A stretch of 64,000 bases of DNA from Duganella sp. CF517 (GCF_900110275.1 NZ_FODC01000001.1:1093198-1157197), one strand, 5' to 3'; positions 35,557-45,220 are shown, numbered from the stretch's first letter. The notes: generated from the sequence alone by a model not told the origin. A program made the numbers and translations.

Positions 35557-35678
35557 CCCCGAAATAAGCCGTGTTCGCGACGCCCGGTCGACTCCCGCTC
35601 GCTGCGCTTGAAATCCGTGCGTCACCTCCATACAATGATTGGGGCCCCACCATCTTTTCATTCATGCGAGGATCGCAG

Positions 35679-35912
35679 ATGAGCGTCAAGAATCTATTAT
35701 CTCAGCGAGCCTTAGGCTCCGATCTGTCACGCGTCGACGCACACGAGATTCAACCCGAAGAGTATGACGAGATTCCGGAGTTGACCGAGGAAATGCTTGA
35801 GAACGCTGTCGTCACGCTACCTGCCGGCTGGACCGTTACGACTCGTCGCTCGCTGCTGACAAACCCAAATAAGAAAAAGCCGGCTCGCGCCGGCTTTTGC
35901 ACAACGAAGTAG
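35679..35912 (+). CDS. Small acidic protein resembling a truncated BrnA-type antitoxin
   Basis: 77 residues. The core LGSDLSRVDAHEIQPEEYDEIPELTEEML resembles the central part of BrnA-type antitoxins, which normally pair with BrnT; no BrnT is nearby. GAGGA 6 nt before Met 35679 supports the start. The last 14 residues (KKKPARAGF and following) are encoded by the intrinsic terminator hairpin at 35874-35898 that belongs to the convergent PEP-CTERM gene, so the native C-terminus may have been lost. Confidence in the family is low. Confidence 0.5.
   Translation: MSVKNLLSQRALGSDLSRVDAHEIQPEEYDEIPELTEEMLENAVVTLPAGWTVTTRRSLLTNPNKKKPARAGFCTTK
35874..35898 (-). terminator. Rho-independent terminator of PEP-CTERM gene 1
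   Basis: AGCCGG (35878-35883) pairs with CCGGCT (35890-35895); the minus strand then has five T. It lies 23 nt after the PEP-CTERM stop and inside the convergent small gene. The same hairpin sequence ends ilvC at 36803-36829. Confidence 0.85.
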
Positions 35913-35920
35913 CGGTTCAA

Positions 35921-36616
35921 TTACCGCTTGGCGGCGTTCGCGCGCTTGCGCCCCGCCAGACCGAGCAAGCCCAGCCCGAGGCCGAACATGGCGTAGGTGG
36001 ACGGCTCCGGCACGGCCGACACCGCCGTGTTGAAGGTGATGTTGTCGACGCCGACCCAATCGTCGAAGGCGCCGTGGTTGATGACAACGCTGGTGATCGG
36101 CGTGGCGCTGGAGAAGCTGAGCGTGAACTGGCCGGTTTCGACGTTGCTACCCACCGTGCCCAGCAAGGTCGAGCCGTTGTAGGCGTACAAGGCCACCGAG
36201 TCCGGGAAGAAAACCCCGGCAAAGTCGACGCTGAACGACGTCACGCCCTGGCTGAAGTAGGCGCCAAAGTTGGGATCGCCGTCCTCACCCAGCCAACCGA
36301 AAAAGCTGTGCAAGACATTGCCGCTGACCAGCGGCGGGGTCCCCACGCCGCCAACGTCAAAGCCTTCGGATGAGACGATCGTCATATCCGTGTTGGTGGC
36401 CCAGTCGGTGACGGGTCCGCCAGGACCCGTGAACGGACTGGGAGCGAAGGTCACACCGTAGGCGGCATATTGATTGCCCAGCGTTTCGCCTTCGGCCAGC
36501 CCGCCGATGGGGTCGTCGGCGTCGAAGGTGATACGGACCGGGTCGGCGGAGGCGGTGGCGGACAGCAGGCACAGCGCGACGGCGGCGGCCAGCGTCGAAT
36601 ATTTAAACATTGTCAT
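35921..36616 (-). CDS. PEP-CTERM sorting domain protein 1
   Basis: 231-residue exported protein: a signal peptide (about 1-24), a Gly/Asn-rich beta domain, and a C-terminal PEP-CTERM tail (VPEPSTYAMFGLGLGLLGLAGRKR) with hydrophobic helix and basic end. By family it is processed by an exosortase and placed at the surface or in the exopolysaccharide matrix. GGAG 5 nt before Met 36616 supports the start. A strong hairpin (36643-36674) lies 27 nt upstream. No exosortase gene is in the window. Confidence 0.88.
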   Translation of the reverse strand: MTMFKYSTLAAAVALCLLSATASADPVRITFDADDPIGGLAEGETLGNQYAAYGVTFAPSPFTGPGGPVTDWATNTDMTIVSSEGFDVGGVGTPPLVSGNVLHSFFGWLGEDGDPNFGAYFSQGVTSFSVDFAGVFFPDSVALYAYNGSTLLGTVGSNVETGQFTLSFSSATPITSVVINHGAFDDWVGVDNITFNTAVSAVPEPSTYAMFGLGLGLLGLAGRKRANAAKR

Positions 36617-36642
36617 CGTTACTCCATCATCAGGTGGATAAA

Positions 36643-36674
36643 GCGGGCGGTTTCCGACGCCGGAAACCGCCCGC
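36643..36674 (-). promoter_or_regulatory. 5'-leader hairpin of PEP-CTERM gene 1
   Basis: A perfect 13-bp GC-rich stem (36643-36655 with 36662-36674, loop GACGCC) just upstream of the ribosome site of the gene starting at 36616. There is no T-run, so it is more likely an mRNA leader element than a terminator. The second PEP-CTERM gene has a comparable hairpin at a similar distance. Confidence 0.6.
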
Positions 36675-36802
36675 GCACGACGAGAGCAAAAATTTCAAAT
36701 CTCGCAATTAATTATAAAAATATTATTGACCGGAAGTCTATCTAAATCGCTGCAGCGCAGCAATCCCTCCCCGCTTTTGTCGCGCGGCGCAACGCCAAAC
36801 GT

Positions 36803-36829
36803 AAAAAAGCCGGCTCGCGCCGGCTTTTT
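36803..36829 (-). terminator. Rho-independent terminator of ilvC
   Basis: AGCCGG (36808-36813) with CCGGCT (36820-36825), then a T-run on the minus strand, 18 nt after the ilvC stop. The stem-loop is identical to the one at 35874-35898. Confidence 0.92.
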
Positions 36830-36846
36830 CGTGATGAAGCTGAAGC

Positions 36847-37872
<1,026 letters not shown>

Positions 37873-37924
37873 TTAGTAATAATTTTTAATGTTGGGGTGT
37901 CGGCGGGCCTCGCGGCCGTGCCCG

Positions 37925-38416
37925 TTAAACTTTGAGGATGCGTTCGCCGCGTCCGATGCCGGAACCGCCGGTACGTACCGTCTCCAGGATGGAGGCGCGG
38001 TCGATCGAGTCGATGAACGCGTCGAGCTTGCTCTTGGCGCCGGTCAGTTCGATCGTGTAGGTTTTCTCGGTGACGTCGATGATGCGGCCGCGGAAGATGT
38101 CCGCCGTCCGTTTCATCTCTTCCCGTTCCTTGCCGACCGCGCGCACCTTGATGAGCATGAGCTCGCGTTCGATGTGCTGGCCCTCGGTCAGGTCCACCAC
38201 CTTGACCACCTCGATCAGGCGGTTCAGGTGCTTGGTGATCTGCTCGATGATGTCGTCCGAGCCGCTGGTGACGATGGTCATGCGCGACAGGGTCGGATCT
38301 TCGGTCGGGGCCACGGTCAACGTTTCGATGTTGTAGCCGCGCGCCGAGAACAGCCCGACGACGCGGGACAGCGCGCCGGCTTCGTTTTCCAGCAATACAG
38401 AGATAATGTGTCGCAT
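37925..38416 (-). CDS. ilvH: Acetolactate synthase small (regulatory) subunit
   Basis: 163 residues with an N-terminal ACT domain (HIISVLLENEAGALSRVVGLFSARG) that binds valine and a C-terminal ALS_ss domain. It activates the large subunit and gives it feedback sensitivity. It starts 1 nt after the ilvB stop and ends 61 nt before ilvC. Confidence 0.97.
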   Translation of the reverse strand: MRHIISVLLENEAGALSRVVGLFSARGYNIETLTVAPTEDPTLSRMTIVTSGSDDIIEQITKHLNRLIEVVKVVDLTEGQHIERELMLIKVRAVGKEREEMKRTADIFRGRIIDVTEKTYTIELTGAKSKLDAFIDSIDRASILETVRTGGSGIGRGERILKV

Positions 38417-38417
38417 G

Positions 38418-40169
38418 TTATAAGTCCTCCGAACCCAGCAGCATTTCAGAGAGCCCCTTGCCCGCTTTCACCATCGGCCAGACGTTTTCCGATTGATCGG
38501 TAATGAAGTTCATGAACACCAGCTTGTCCTTCATGCCGAACGCTTCGCGCAGCGCGCCGTCGACGTCGCCCGGTTTTTCGATGCGCATGCCGACGTGGCC
38601 GTAGGCCTCGGCCAGCTTCTCGAAGTTCGGCAGCGAATCCATATAGGACTCGGAGTAGCGCGAACCGTAGTCGATCTGCTGCCACTGGCGCACCATGCCG
38701 AGGAAGCGGTTGTTGAGCATGATGATCTTCGGCGTCAGATGGTATTGCTTGCAGGTGGCGAGTTCCTGGATGCACATCTGGATCGAGCCTTCGCCGGTGA
38801 TGCAGGCGACGGTGGCGTCCGGGTTGGCCATCTGCACGCCCATGGCGTACGGCAGGCCCACGCCCATCGTGCCCAGGCCGCCGGAATTGATCCAGCGCTT
38901 CGGCTTGTCGAACGGATAGTATTGCGCGGCCCACATCTGGTGCTGGCCGACGTCGGAGGTGATGAAGGCGTCGCCCTTGGTCACTTCCCACACCTTCTGC
39001 ACCACCGATTGCGGCTTGATGACCAGGTCCGACGTCGAGAATTTCAGGCAATCCTTGCCGCGCCATTCGTTGATCTGCTTCCACCAGTCCTTGACGGCGG
39101 GCGCGTTCGGCTTGGCGTCGGTCGCGTCGAGCTGCGCCAGGAACTCGATCAGCACGTCCTTGACGTTGCCGACGATCGGGATGTCGACTTTCACGCGCTT
39201 GGAGATCGACGAGGGATCGATGTCGACGTGGATGATCTTGCGCGGGTGCGAGGCGAAATGCTTCGGGTTGCCGATCACGCGGTCGTCGAAGCGGGCGCCG
39301 ATGGCGATCAGGACGTCGCAGTGCTGCATCGCCATGTTCGCTTCATAGGTGCCGTGCATGCCGGGCATGCCGACGAAGTGCTCGCTCGAGGCTTTGTACG
39401 CGCCCAGGCCCATCAGGGTGTTGGTGACCGGGAAGCCGAGCTTGTCGACCAGCTTGTTGAGCTCGGGCGAGGCGCTGGCCAGGATCACGCCGCCGCCGGT
39501 GTAGATCATCGGACGTTCGGCTTGCAACAGCAGTTGGACGGCCTTGCGGATCTGGCCCGAGTGGCCCTTGTCGACCGGTTTGTACGACCGCATCTCGACC
39601 TCTTTCGGGTACGAGTACGTCGTCTTGTGCATCGAGATGTCCTTCGGGATGTCGACCAGCACGGGGCCTGGACGGCCGGTGCGGGCGATGAAGAAGGCCT
39701 TCTTGACGGTTTCCGCCAAATCCTTGACGTCTTTGACGAGGAAATTGTGCTTGACCACGGGGCGGGTGATGCCGACCGTGTCGCATTCCTGGAAGGCATC
39801 CTGGCCGATGGCGTGGCTGGGCACCTGGCCCGAGATCACGACCATGGGGATGGAATCCATGTAAGCGGTGGAGAGGCCGGTGACGGCATTGGTGACACCC
39901 GGACCGGACGTGACCAACGCGACGCCAACCTTGTTCGAACTGCGCGAGTACGCGTCGGCGGCGTGGACCGCGGCCTGCTCGTGACGCACCAGCACGTGTT
40001 GGAATTTGTCTTGCTTGAAGATGGCGTCGTAGATATACAGGACGGCTCCGCCGGGATAGCCGAAGACGTGTTCCACGCCCTCTTCCGCCAGGCAGCGCAC
40101 GAGGATTTCCGCGCCGGTGAGTTGGCCGTTTTGGCCACCAGATTGTTGTGACGATGCTTCGGTGTTCAT
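38418..40169 (-). CDS. ilvB: Acetolactate synthase large (catalytic) subunit
   Basis: 583 residues; ThDP-dependent enzyme that joins two pyruvates (or pyruvate and 2-oxobutyrate). N-terminal FGYPGGAVLYIYDA, catalytic Glu in the RHEQAAVHAADAY stretch near 62-74, and the ThDP/Mg motif GEGSIQMCIQELATCKQYHLTPKIIMLNN in the C-terminal domain (split here by position only). First gene of ilvB-ilvH-ilvC. A 549-nt gene-free region lies upstream. Confidence 0.97.
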   Translation of the reverse strand: MNTEASSQQSGGQNGQLTGAEILVRCLAEEGVEHVFGYPGGAVLYIYDAIFKQDKFQHVLVRHEQAAVHAADAYSRSSNKVGVALVTSGPGVTNAVTGLSTAYMDSIPMVVISGQVPSHAIGQDAFQECDTVGITRPVVKHNFLVKDVKDLAETVKKAFFIARTGRPGPVLVDIPKDISMHKTTYSYPKEVEMRSYKPVDKGHSGQIRKAVQLLLQAERPMIYTGGGVILASASPELNKLVDKLGFPVTNTLMGLGAYKASSEHFVGMPGMHGTYEANMAMQHCDVLIAIGARFDDRVIGNPKHFASHPRKIIHVDIDPSSISKRVKVDIPIVGNVKDVLIEFLAQLDATDAKPNAPAVKDWWKQINEWRGKDCLKFSTSDLVIKPQSVVQKVWEVTKGDAFITSDVGQHQMWAAQYYPFDKPKRWINSGGLGTMGVGLPYAMGVQMANPDATVACITGEGSIQMCIQELATCKQYHLTPKIIMLNNRFLGMVRQWQQIDYGSRYSESYMDSLPNFEKLAEAYGHVGMRIEKPGDVDGALREAFGMKDKLVFMNFITDQSENVWPMVKAGKGLSEMLLGSEDL

Positions 40170-40718
40170 GAAACATTCCTTTCAAGGTCCATTGGAGATT
40201 GATCGGATGCTCTTCCCTCGCGAAGTATGCCTGCCCCTACAGCTTTGCCCAGCTTCCCTTTGTCATGCGGTCACGCAAGCCTCTTCCGCCAACCGTAGTG
40301 ACGTGCAAAGCGGCGCTCAACGCAAATATCGTTCTGCCGGATCCTTCTGTAGCGGTTGTGCGTACCTCTCGCGCTTGTGGCACGGGTTAGAGCAAACTGC
40401 CTACATATGAAAGCGCGTCGTGTCGATGGCGGCGTTGTGTGCCTGCTGCGACAAGACCATAAAGCTTCGGGGTGTTCAAAGCGTCCCATACGGTACACCT
40501 AGCGCACCGGTTTGAGCAAGGAATAATTGGAGAAAAGGCGGCAAAAAGCCTGTTGGCGGTGCAAAAATCCGGCGTTTTGACGTAAAACGGTGCAAGGAAT
40601 GCCGATTTTTGCTAGCATGCGCTCAGTTCGCAAATCGCCGCCAGCTAGCCATACCAACAACAATCAGCAGCAATTATGCGCCTATCGCCGGTGATCCCGG
40701 CAGTACCTCACCCAACGC
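40170..40718. other. Gene-free divergent region between ilvB and the sigma-factor gene
   Basis: 549 nt without a supportable gene. It must carry the ilvB promoter (minus) and the promoter of the sigma-factor gene (plus). I looked on the minus strand for a leader peptide rich in Ile, Val or Leu followed by a terminator and found none. On the plus strand an extended -10-like TGCTAGCAT lies at 40610-40618, without a good -35. Nothing else is recognised. Confidence 0.6.
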
Positions 40719-41288
40719 ATGGCCACAGACAAAGAATTATCCGACTTTCTCGAAAACGTCGAGCGGCGCGCCTTTAAACAAGCCGTCTACGCGGTACGCA
40801 AGGACGAATCGGCCCTGGACATCGTGCAGGACGCGATGATCAAGCTCGCCGAGAAATACGGCGACAAGCCGGCCGCCGAGCTGCCGATGCTGTTCCAGCG
40901 CATCCTGCAGACCACCATCCTCGATTACTTCCGCCGCGAAAAGGTCCGCAACACCTGGGTCAGCCTGTTCTCGGGCATGGCGCCGTCGGGGGAAGGCGGC
41001 GACGACTTTGATATACTGGAATCGTATGCCGCCGAGGAAGGCACCGAGGCTTCCGAATCGAGCGCCGACAAGGTCGAACGCCAGCAAATGTTGGCCCTGA
41101 TCGATGCGGAAGTACAAAAGCTTCCGGCACGTCAACGAGAAGCCTTCCTGATGCGTTATTGGCAGGATATGGACGTGGCTGAAACAGCCGAAGCAATGGG
41201 ATGTTCCGAAGGGAGCGTGAAGACGCATTGCTCACGCGCAACACACACTCTCGCCGAGTCGCTCAAAGCCAAGGGAATAAAACTATGA
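40719..41288 (+). CDS. ECF-type RNA polymerase sigma factor
   Basis: 189 residues: region 2 (about 20-90; ALDIVQDAMIKLAEKY) and region 4 (about 130-185; LPARQREAFLMRYWQDMDVAETAEAMGCSEGSVKTH, a helix-turn-helix). Directs polymerase to a specific promoter set. It heads a tightly packed group with the DUF3619, DUF3106 and RDD proteins; the DUF3619 protein, with one membrane helix and a 4-nt overlap, is a candidate anti-sigma factor. The target regulon is unknown. Confidence 0.92.
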   Translation: MATDKELSDFLENVERRAFKQAVYAVRKDESALDIVQDAMIKLAEKYGDKPAAELPMLFQRILQTTILDYFRREKVRNTWVSLFSGMAPSGEGGDDFDILESYAAEEGTEASESSADKVERQQMLALIDAEVQKLPARQREAFLMRYWQDMDVAETAEAMGCSEGSVKTHCSRATHTLAESLKAKGIKL

Positions 41289-41692
41289 ATACCGATGAAT
41301 TGAACTTCGCCTACAAGGTGCGTCACGCGCTCAACGAGCGGCTGGACGATTTGCCCGCGTCGACCACGGACCGGCTGGCGCAGGCGCGCAAGCTGGCGCT
41401 GGCCCGTAAAAAGGCCCACGTCGAGGTGCCGATGAGCGTGCGCGTGGCCGGGACCGGGATGGCCACCTCGGGCGGCTTCCTGTCCCAGGGCTTCGGCTGG
41501 CTGGGCCGCATGGGCGTGGCCGTGCCGATGCTGGTGCTGGTCGCCGGCCTGGCCGGCATCTATCAATACGAGCAACAGCAGCGCATCGCCGATCTGGCCG
41601 AGCTCGATGCTGCCGTCCTGTCCGATGAATTGCCGCTGTCCGCCTACCTGGACCACGGTTTTAACGCGTATCTGACCCAGAGCGAGCAATAA
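41285..41692 (+). CDS. DUF3619 family membrane protein, possible anti-sigma factor
   Basis: 135 residues with a cytoplasmic N-terminal part (about 1-70; LNEYKVRHALNERL-like helices), one membrane helix (about 78-96) and a short periplasmic tail. It overlaps the sigma-factor stop by 4 nt (ATGA), so the two are translationally coupled. The layout (sigma factor, then single-pass protein with a short N-domain) is typical of sigma/anti-sigma pairs, but the DUF3619 family has no proven role that I know of. Confidence 0.82.
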   Translation: MNTDELNFAYKVRHALNERLDDLPASTTDRLAQARKLALARKKAHVEVPMSVRVAGTGMATSGGFLSQGFGWLGRMGVAVPMLVLVAGLAGIYQYEQQQRIADLAELDAAVLSDELPLSAYLDHGFNAYLTQSEQ

Positions 41693-41694
41693 GC

Positions 41695-42465
41695 ATGGCA
41701 TTAAGCGGTCGGGCAAAATGGGGCGCTGCTGCGGCGGCGGTGATAGCGGTAGCAGCGGCCGGTGCGATATGGATCGGCAACCAGTCCGGTACGCCCGTGC
41801 TCGCCTCCAGCCCCCTGACCGTGAGCAATGGCGCCATCCCGCCTGAAAAAATCCTGTGGAAAGACCTGCCCCCGGCGCAGCAGCAGGCGCTCGAGCCGCT
41901 GGCCGGCGAGTGGGACACGATGGAACCCATCCGCAAGCAAAAGTGGCTGGGCATCGGCAAGCGCTACGCGTCGATGAAGCCGGACGAACAGGTCCGCGTG
42001 CAGGAGCGCATGCGCGAGTGGGTCAAGATGACGCCGGAGGAACGGCGCCAGGTGCGGCAGAACTTCGCGCGCGCGCAAAAACTCGACCCGTCGCAGAAAT
42101 CGACGCAGTGGGAATCCTACCAGCAACTCACCGACGAGCAGAAGAAAGCGCTGGCGGCCAGGTCGCCGACCAAGAAGCAGCTGGCCAACCTGCCGACGCC
42201 CTCGCAGAGCAAGATGAAGCTGCCGGCGCCGATCAAGCCGGGCGCGCCGACCACCGGCACCGCCGTCGGCACCGCATCGCCGGCCGCGACGGCGCATCCG
42301 CCGTGGATCGATCCGGCCACCGGCGGCCCGCTGCCGAACGCCTCGAACATCGCGCCGGTGATCGCCGCCCCGGCCCCCTCTCCTGCCCCGGCGGCGGCGC
42401 CCGCCGCCGCGCCGGCACCGACGGTGACCGCGCCGCCGGCGCCGGCCGGCGACATTGTCAAATAG
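41695..42465 (+). CDS. DUF3106 domain protein
   Basis: 256 residues. A signal peptide or signal anchor (about 8-25) is followed by a charged helical domain with the repeated pattern LxPLAGEWDTM, WLGIGKRYASM, MTPEERRQVRQNFARAQ and LTDEQKKAL (about 60-155), and then a Pro/Ala-rich tail (about 170-256). The helical repeats resemble Spy/CpxP-like periplasmic proteins; this is an impression from pattern only. It lies 2 nt after the DUF3619 gene. Confidence 0.82.
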   Translation: MALSGRAKWGAAAAAVIAVAAAGAIWIGNQSGTPVLASSPLTVSNGAIPPEKILWKDLPPAQQQALEPLAGEWDTMEPIRKQKWLGIGKRYASMKPDEQVRVQERMREWVKMTPEERRQVRQNFARAQKLDPSQKSTQWESYQQLTDEQKKALAARSPTKKQLANLPTPSQSKMKLPAPIKPGAPTTGTAVGTASPAATAHPPWIDPATGGPLPNASNIAPVIAAPAPSPAPAAAPAAAPAPTVTAPPAPAGDIVK

Positions 42466-42485
42466 CCCTGCCATTCCAGTCGACC

Positions 42486-43010
42486 ATGACCTTGCCCGCC
42501 ACGACTTTGCCGACAATCAAGCGCCGCCTGGTGTCGATGGTCTATGAATGCCTGCTGGGGTTCGCGGTGCTGTTCCTGCCCTTCCTGATTTTCGAAATGG
42601 TCACCGGCGCCAGCCACGCGCCGCTGGTCGAGCACATGCGCCAGGCGCTGGCCTTCGTGGTGCTGGGCATCTACTTCGTCCACCAGTGGAGCCGCGACGG
42701 CCAAACCCTGGCGATGAAAACCTGGCGCCTCAAGCTGGTCCTTCCCGGCCACGCGCACGTCTCGTCGAAGGCCGCCGCCCTACGTTATCTGCTGAGCTGG
42801 ATGTGGGTGCTGCCGGCGCTGATCGTCAGCCTGGCGCTGGACCTGCACCGCTGGCAGGCGCTGGGCGCGGTCGGCGCCGGCATCCTGCTGTGGTCGCTGA
42901 CGGCGTTTTTCGACAAGGACCGCCAGTTCCTGCATGACAAACTAAGCGGCACCCGGCTGGTGCAACTGCCGGCGCCGGAAAAGAAAAAGAAGACCGCGCC
43001 GGCGGTGTAA
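42486..43010 (+). CDS. RDD family membrane protein
   Basis: 174 residues with the RDD domain: first helix with Arg (KRRLVSMVYECLLGFAVLF near 12-30), further helices near 57-75 and 100-125, and the DKDRQFLHDKLSGTRLV C-terminal motif. The N-terminal Asp-Asp of the name is not obvious. It starts 20 nt after the DUF3106 stop and closes the sigma-factor group. Role unknown; RDD proteins have been linked to ion transport. Confidence 0.82.
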   Translation: MTLPATTLPTIKRRLVSMVYECLLGFAVLFLPFLIFEMVTGASHAPLVEHMRQALAFVVLGIYFVHQWSRDGQTLAMKTWRLKLVLPGHAHVSSKAAALRYLLSWMWVLPALIVSLALDLHRWQALGAVGAGILLWSLTAFFDKDRQFLHDKLSGTRLVQLPAPEKKKKTAPAV

Positions 43011-43060
43011 TTTTCACAATCTTCTGTGGCAGAATAGGTGTTCCGCCACTAGGAGATAAG

Positions 43061-45220
43061 ATGACCAAGTTAGTTCGCCTGATGTACGGGGCCGCCCTTG
43101 CCCTGACCGCTTCCGCCGCCCTGGCGCAAAAGCCCGTTCCCGCCGTCCCCGTCGCCAAGGTCGTGCCGGTCACCGACACCTACTTCGGCGAAGCCATCGT
43201 CGACCGCTACCGCTGGATGGAGAACGACAAGGACCCCGACTGGCTGCCCTTCCTGAAACAACAGAACGCCCACGCGCGCGGCGTGCTCGACGCGCTGCCC
43301 AAGCGCGACGTGCTGCTCAAGCGCATCGAGCAATTGTCGGGCGACGTGGCCGCCCCGGCGCGCGTGCAAAAGGCCGGCAGCCGCGTGTTCTACCAGCAGC
43401 GCCCGGCCGGCGCCAACAACTTCAAACTGTTCGTGAGCGACGGCATGAACGGCAAGGACCGCGTGCTGGTCGACCCGACCAAACTCGACACGAAAACCAG
43501 CCACTACTCGCTGGACTGGTGGCAACCATCGCCGGACGGCAGCAAGCTGGTCTACGGCCTGTCGAAGGACGGCAGCGAGGATTCGGTGCTGCAGATCATG
43601 GACGTGCGCACCGGCGCCGTGCTCAAGGAGCGCATCGCCAACACGCAAGGCGCCAACCCGAACTGGCTCGACGACAGCTCCGGCTTCTTCTACAACCAGC
43701 TCACCGGCAAGGTCAACACGCCGGAACGCTACCTCGATTCGCAGGTGCGCTTCCACAAGCTGGGCGGCAAGCCGGAACGCGATCCGATCATCATGAAGCG
43801 CGATCTCGACCCGTCGGTGAAGTATGAAAAGATCCAGTCGCCTTACATCGGCACGTCGCCGCACTCTTCCACGGCGCTGCTGCTGCTGGCCGACGTGCGG
43901 CCGGAACAGCGCGTGTTCAGCGCGCCGCTGGCCGACGTCGTCAAGGGCAAGGCCAAGTGGCAGCCGGTGGCCGGTTTCGAGGATGAGATCACCGGCATGG
44001 ACCTGCATGGCGACGACCTGTATCTGTTGTCGACCAAGGGCCATCCGCGCGGACGCCTGCTGAAGACGTCGGCCAAGTCGCCGTCGCTGGAGAAGGCGGT
44101 CGAGGTGGTGCCGGAATCGGCGCTGGTGTTGCAGGGCACGGCGCGCGCCAAGGACGGCCTCTACATCCGCTCGATGGACGGCGGCATCAGCAAGCTGCAA
44201 CGCCTGGGCGACGACGGCAAGCTGGCCGACATCGCCCTGCCCTTCGACGGCACCTTGCGCTCGATCGAAGCGGACGTGGACTCGCCGGGCGCGCTGTCCA
44301 TCCTGTCGGGCTGGCTCGAACCGGCCGGCATCTGGAGCGTGGGCGCCGACGGCAAGGTGGCCGACACCGGCATCACGCCGAAACCGGCGATCGACACCAG
44401 CGGCTACACCACCGAGCGGCGCTTCGCCAAGGCCAAGGACGGCACGCAGATTCCGTATAGCCTGATCTACAAAAAGGGGCTGAAGATGGACGGCAAGAAT
44501 CCGGCCTTCATCTCCGCCTACGGCAGCTACGGCGCGGCCGCGTATACGCCGTCGTTCGCCGGCCGGGCGCTGGCGCTGGCCGACGAGGGCGCCATCATCG
44601 GCTACGCCAACGTGCGCGGCGGCGGCGAATTCGGCCGCGAGTGGCACCGCGCCGGCAAGCTCGAAAACAAGCCGAACACCTGGCGCGACCTGATCGCCGT
44701 CAGCGAGGACCTGGTGGCCAACAAGTACACGGCGCCGGCGCACCTGGCCATCGGCGGGCGTTCGGCCGGCGGCATCCCGATGGGACGGGCGATGGAGGAG
44801 CGTCCGGACCTGTTCGCGGCGGTGGTGTCGGGTGTGGGCTGGCACAACCCGCTGCGCTACGTGGCCGAGCAAAACGGCTATGCGGAAGAACCTGAATGGG
44901 GCGCGATCTCCGACCCGGCCGGCTTCAAGGCGATCAAGAGCATCGACAGCTACCAGCAAGTGGTCGACGGCACCAAGTATCCGGCGGTGCTGCTGACGAC
45001 CGGCGTGACCGATCCGCGCGTGGCGCCGTTCCACCCGGCGAAAATGGCGGCGCGGCTGCAGACGGCGACGGCCAGCGGCAAACCGGTGCTGCTGCGCGTG
45101 GACTTCGACGCCGGCCACGGCATGGGCTCGACCCGCGCCCAGCAGGATGCCGAGTCGGCCGATACCTACGCTTTCATCCTGTCGCAAACGGGTGGTGGAG
45201 ACGGCAATAAAATAAAGTGA
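43061..45220 (+). CDS. Prolyl oligopeptidase family (S9) serine peptidase
   Basis: 719 residues with a signal peptide (about 1-22), a seven-bladed propeller (about 80-430) and an alpha/beta-hydrolase domain. The nucleophile elbow GRSAGG places Ser at 568. A DPRVAPFHPAKMAARL stretch holds the Asp near 650 and the DAGHGMGS stretch holds the His near 686. The family cleaves short peptides; the signal peptide suggests a periplasmic or secreted place of action. It has its own AGGAGAT ribosome site, 50 nt after the RDD gene. Confidence 0.92.
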   Translation: MTKLVRLMYGAALALTASAALAQKPVPAVPVAKVVPVTDTYFGEAIVDRYRWMENDKDPDWLPFLKQQNAHARGVLDALPKRDVLLKRIEQLSGDVAAPARVQKAGSRVFYQQRPAGANNFKLFVSDGMNGKDRVLVDPTKLDTKTSHYSLDWWQPSPDGSKLVYGLSKDGSEDSVLQIMDVRTGAVLKERIANTQGANPNWLDDSSGFFYNQLTGKVNTPERYLDSQVRFHKLGGKPERDPIIMKRDLDPSVKYEKIQSPYIGTSPHSSTALLLLADVRPEQRVFSAPLADVVKGKAKWQPVAGFEDEITGMDLHGDDLYLLSTKGHPRGRLLKTSAKSPSLEKAVEVVPESALVLQGTARAKDGLYIRSMDGGISKLQRLGDDGKLADIALPFDGTLRSIEADVDSPGALSILSGWLEPAGIWSVGADGKVADTGITPKPAIDTSGYTTERRFAKAKDGTQIPYSLIYKKGLKMDGKNPAFISAYGSYGAAAYTPSFAGRALALADEGAIIGYANVRGGGEFGREWHRAGKLENKPNTWRDLIAVSEDLVANKYTAPAHLAIGGRSAGGIPMGRAMEERPDLFAAVVSGVGWHNPLRYVAEQNGYAEEPEWGAISDPAGFKAIKSIDSYQQVVDGTKYPAVLLTTGVTDPRVAPFHPAKMAARLQTATASGKPVLLRVDFDAGHGMGSTRAQQDAESADTYAFILSQTGGGDGNKIK

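Noticed and set aside
36617..36846. Sigma-54 (-24/-12) promoter before PEP-CTERM genes
   Set aside because: I found no GG-N10-GC arrangement here or at 45221-45361.
40271..40498. Possible ilvB leader peptide on the minus strand
   Set aside because: Not enriched in Ile, Val or Leu, no following terminator/antiterminator pair seen, poor ribosome site.
43070..45187. 705-residue minus-strand ORF opposite the S9 peptidase
   Set aside because: Shadow frame; the plus-strand gene has signal peptide, catalytic residues and ribosome site.
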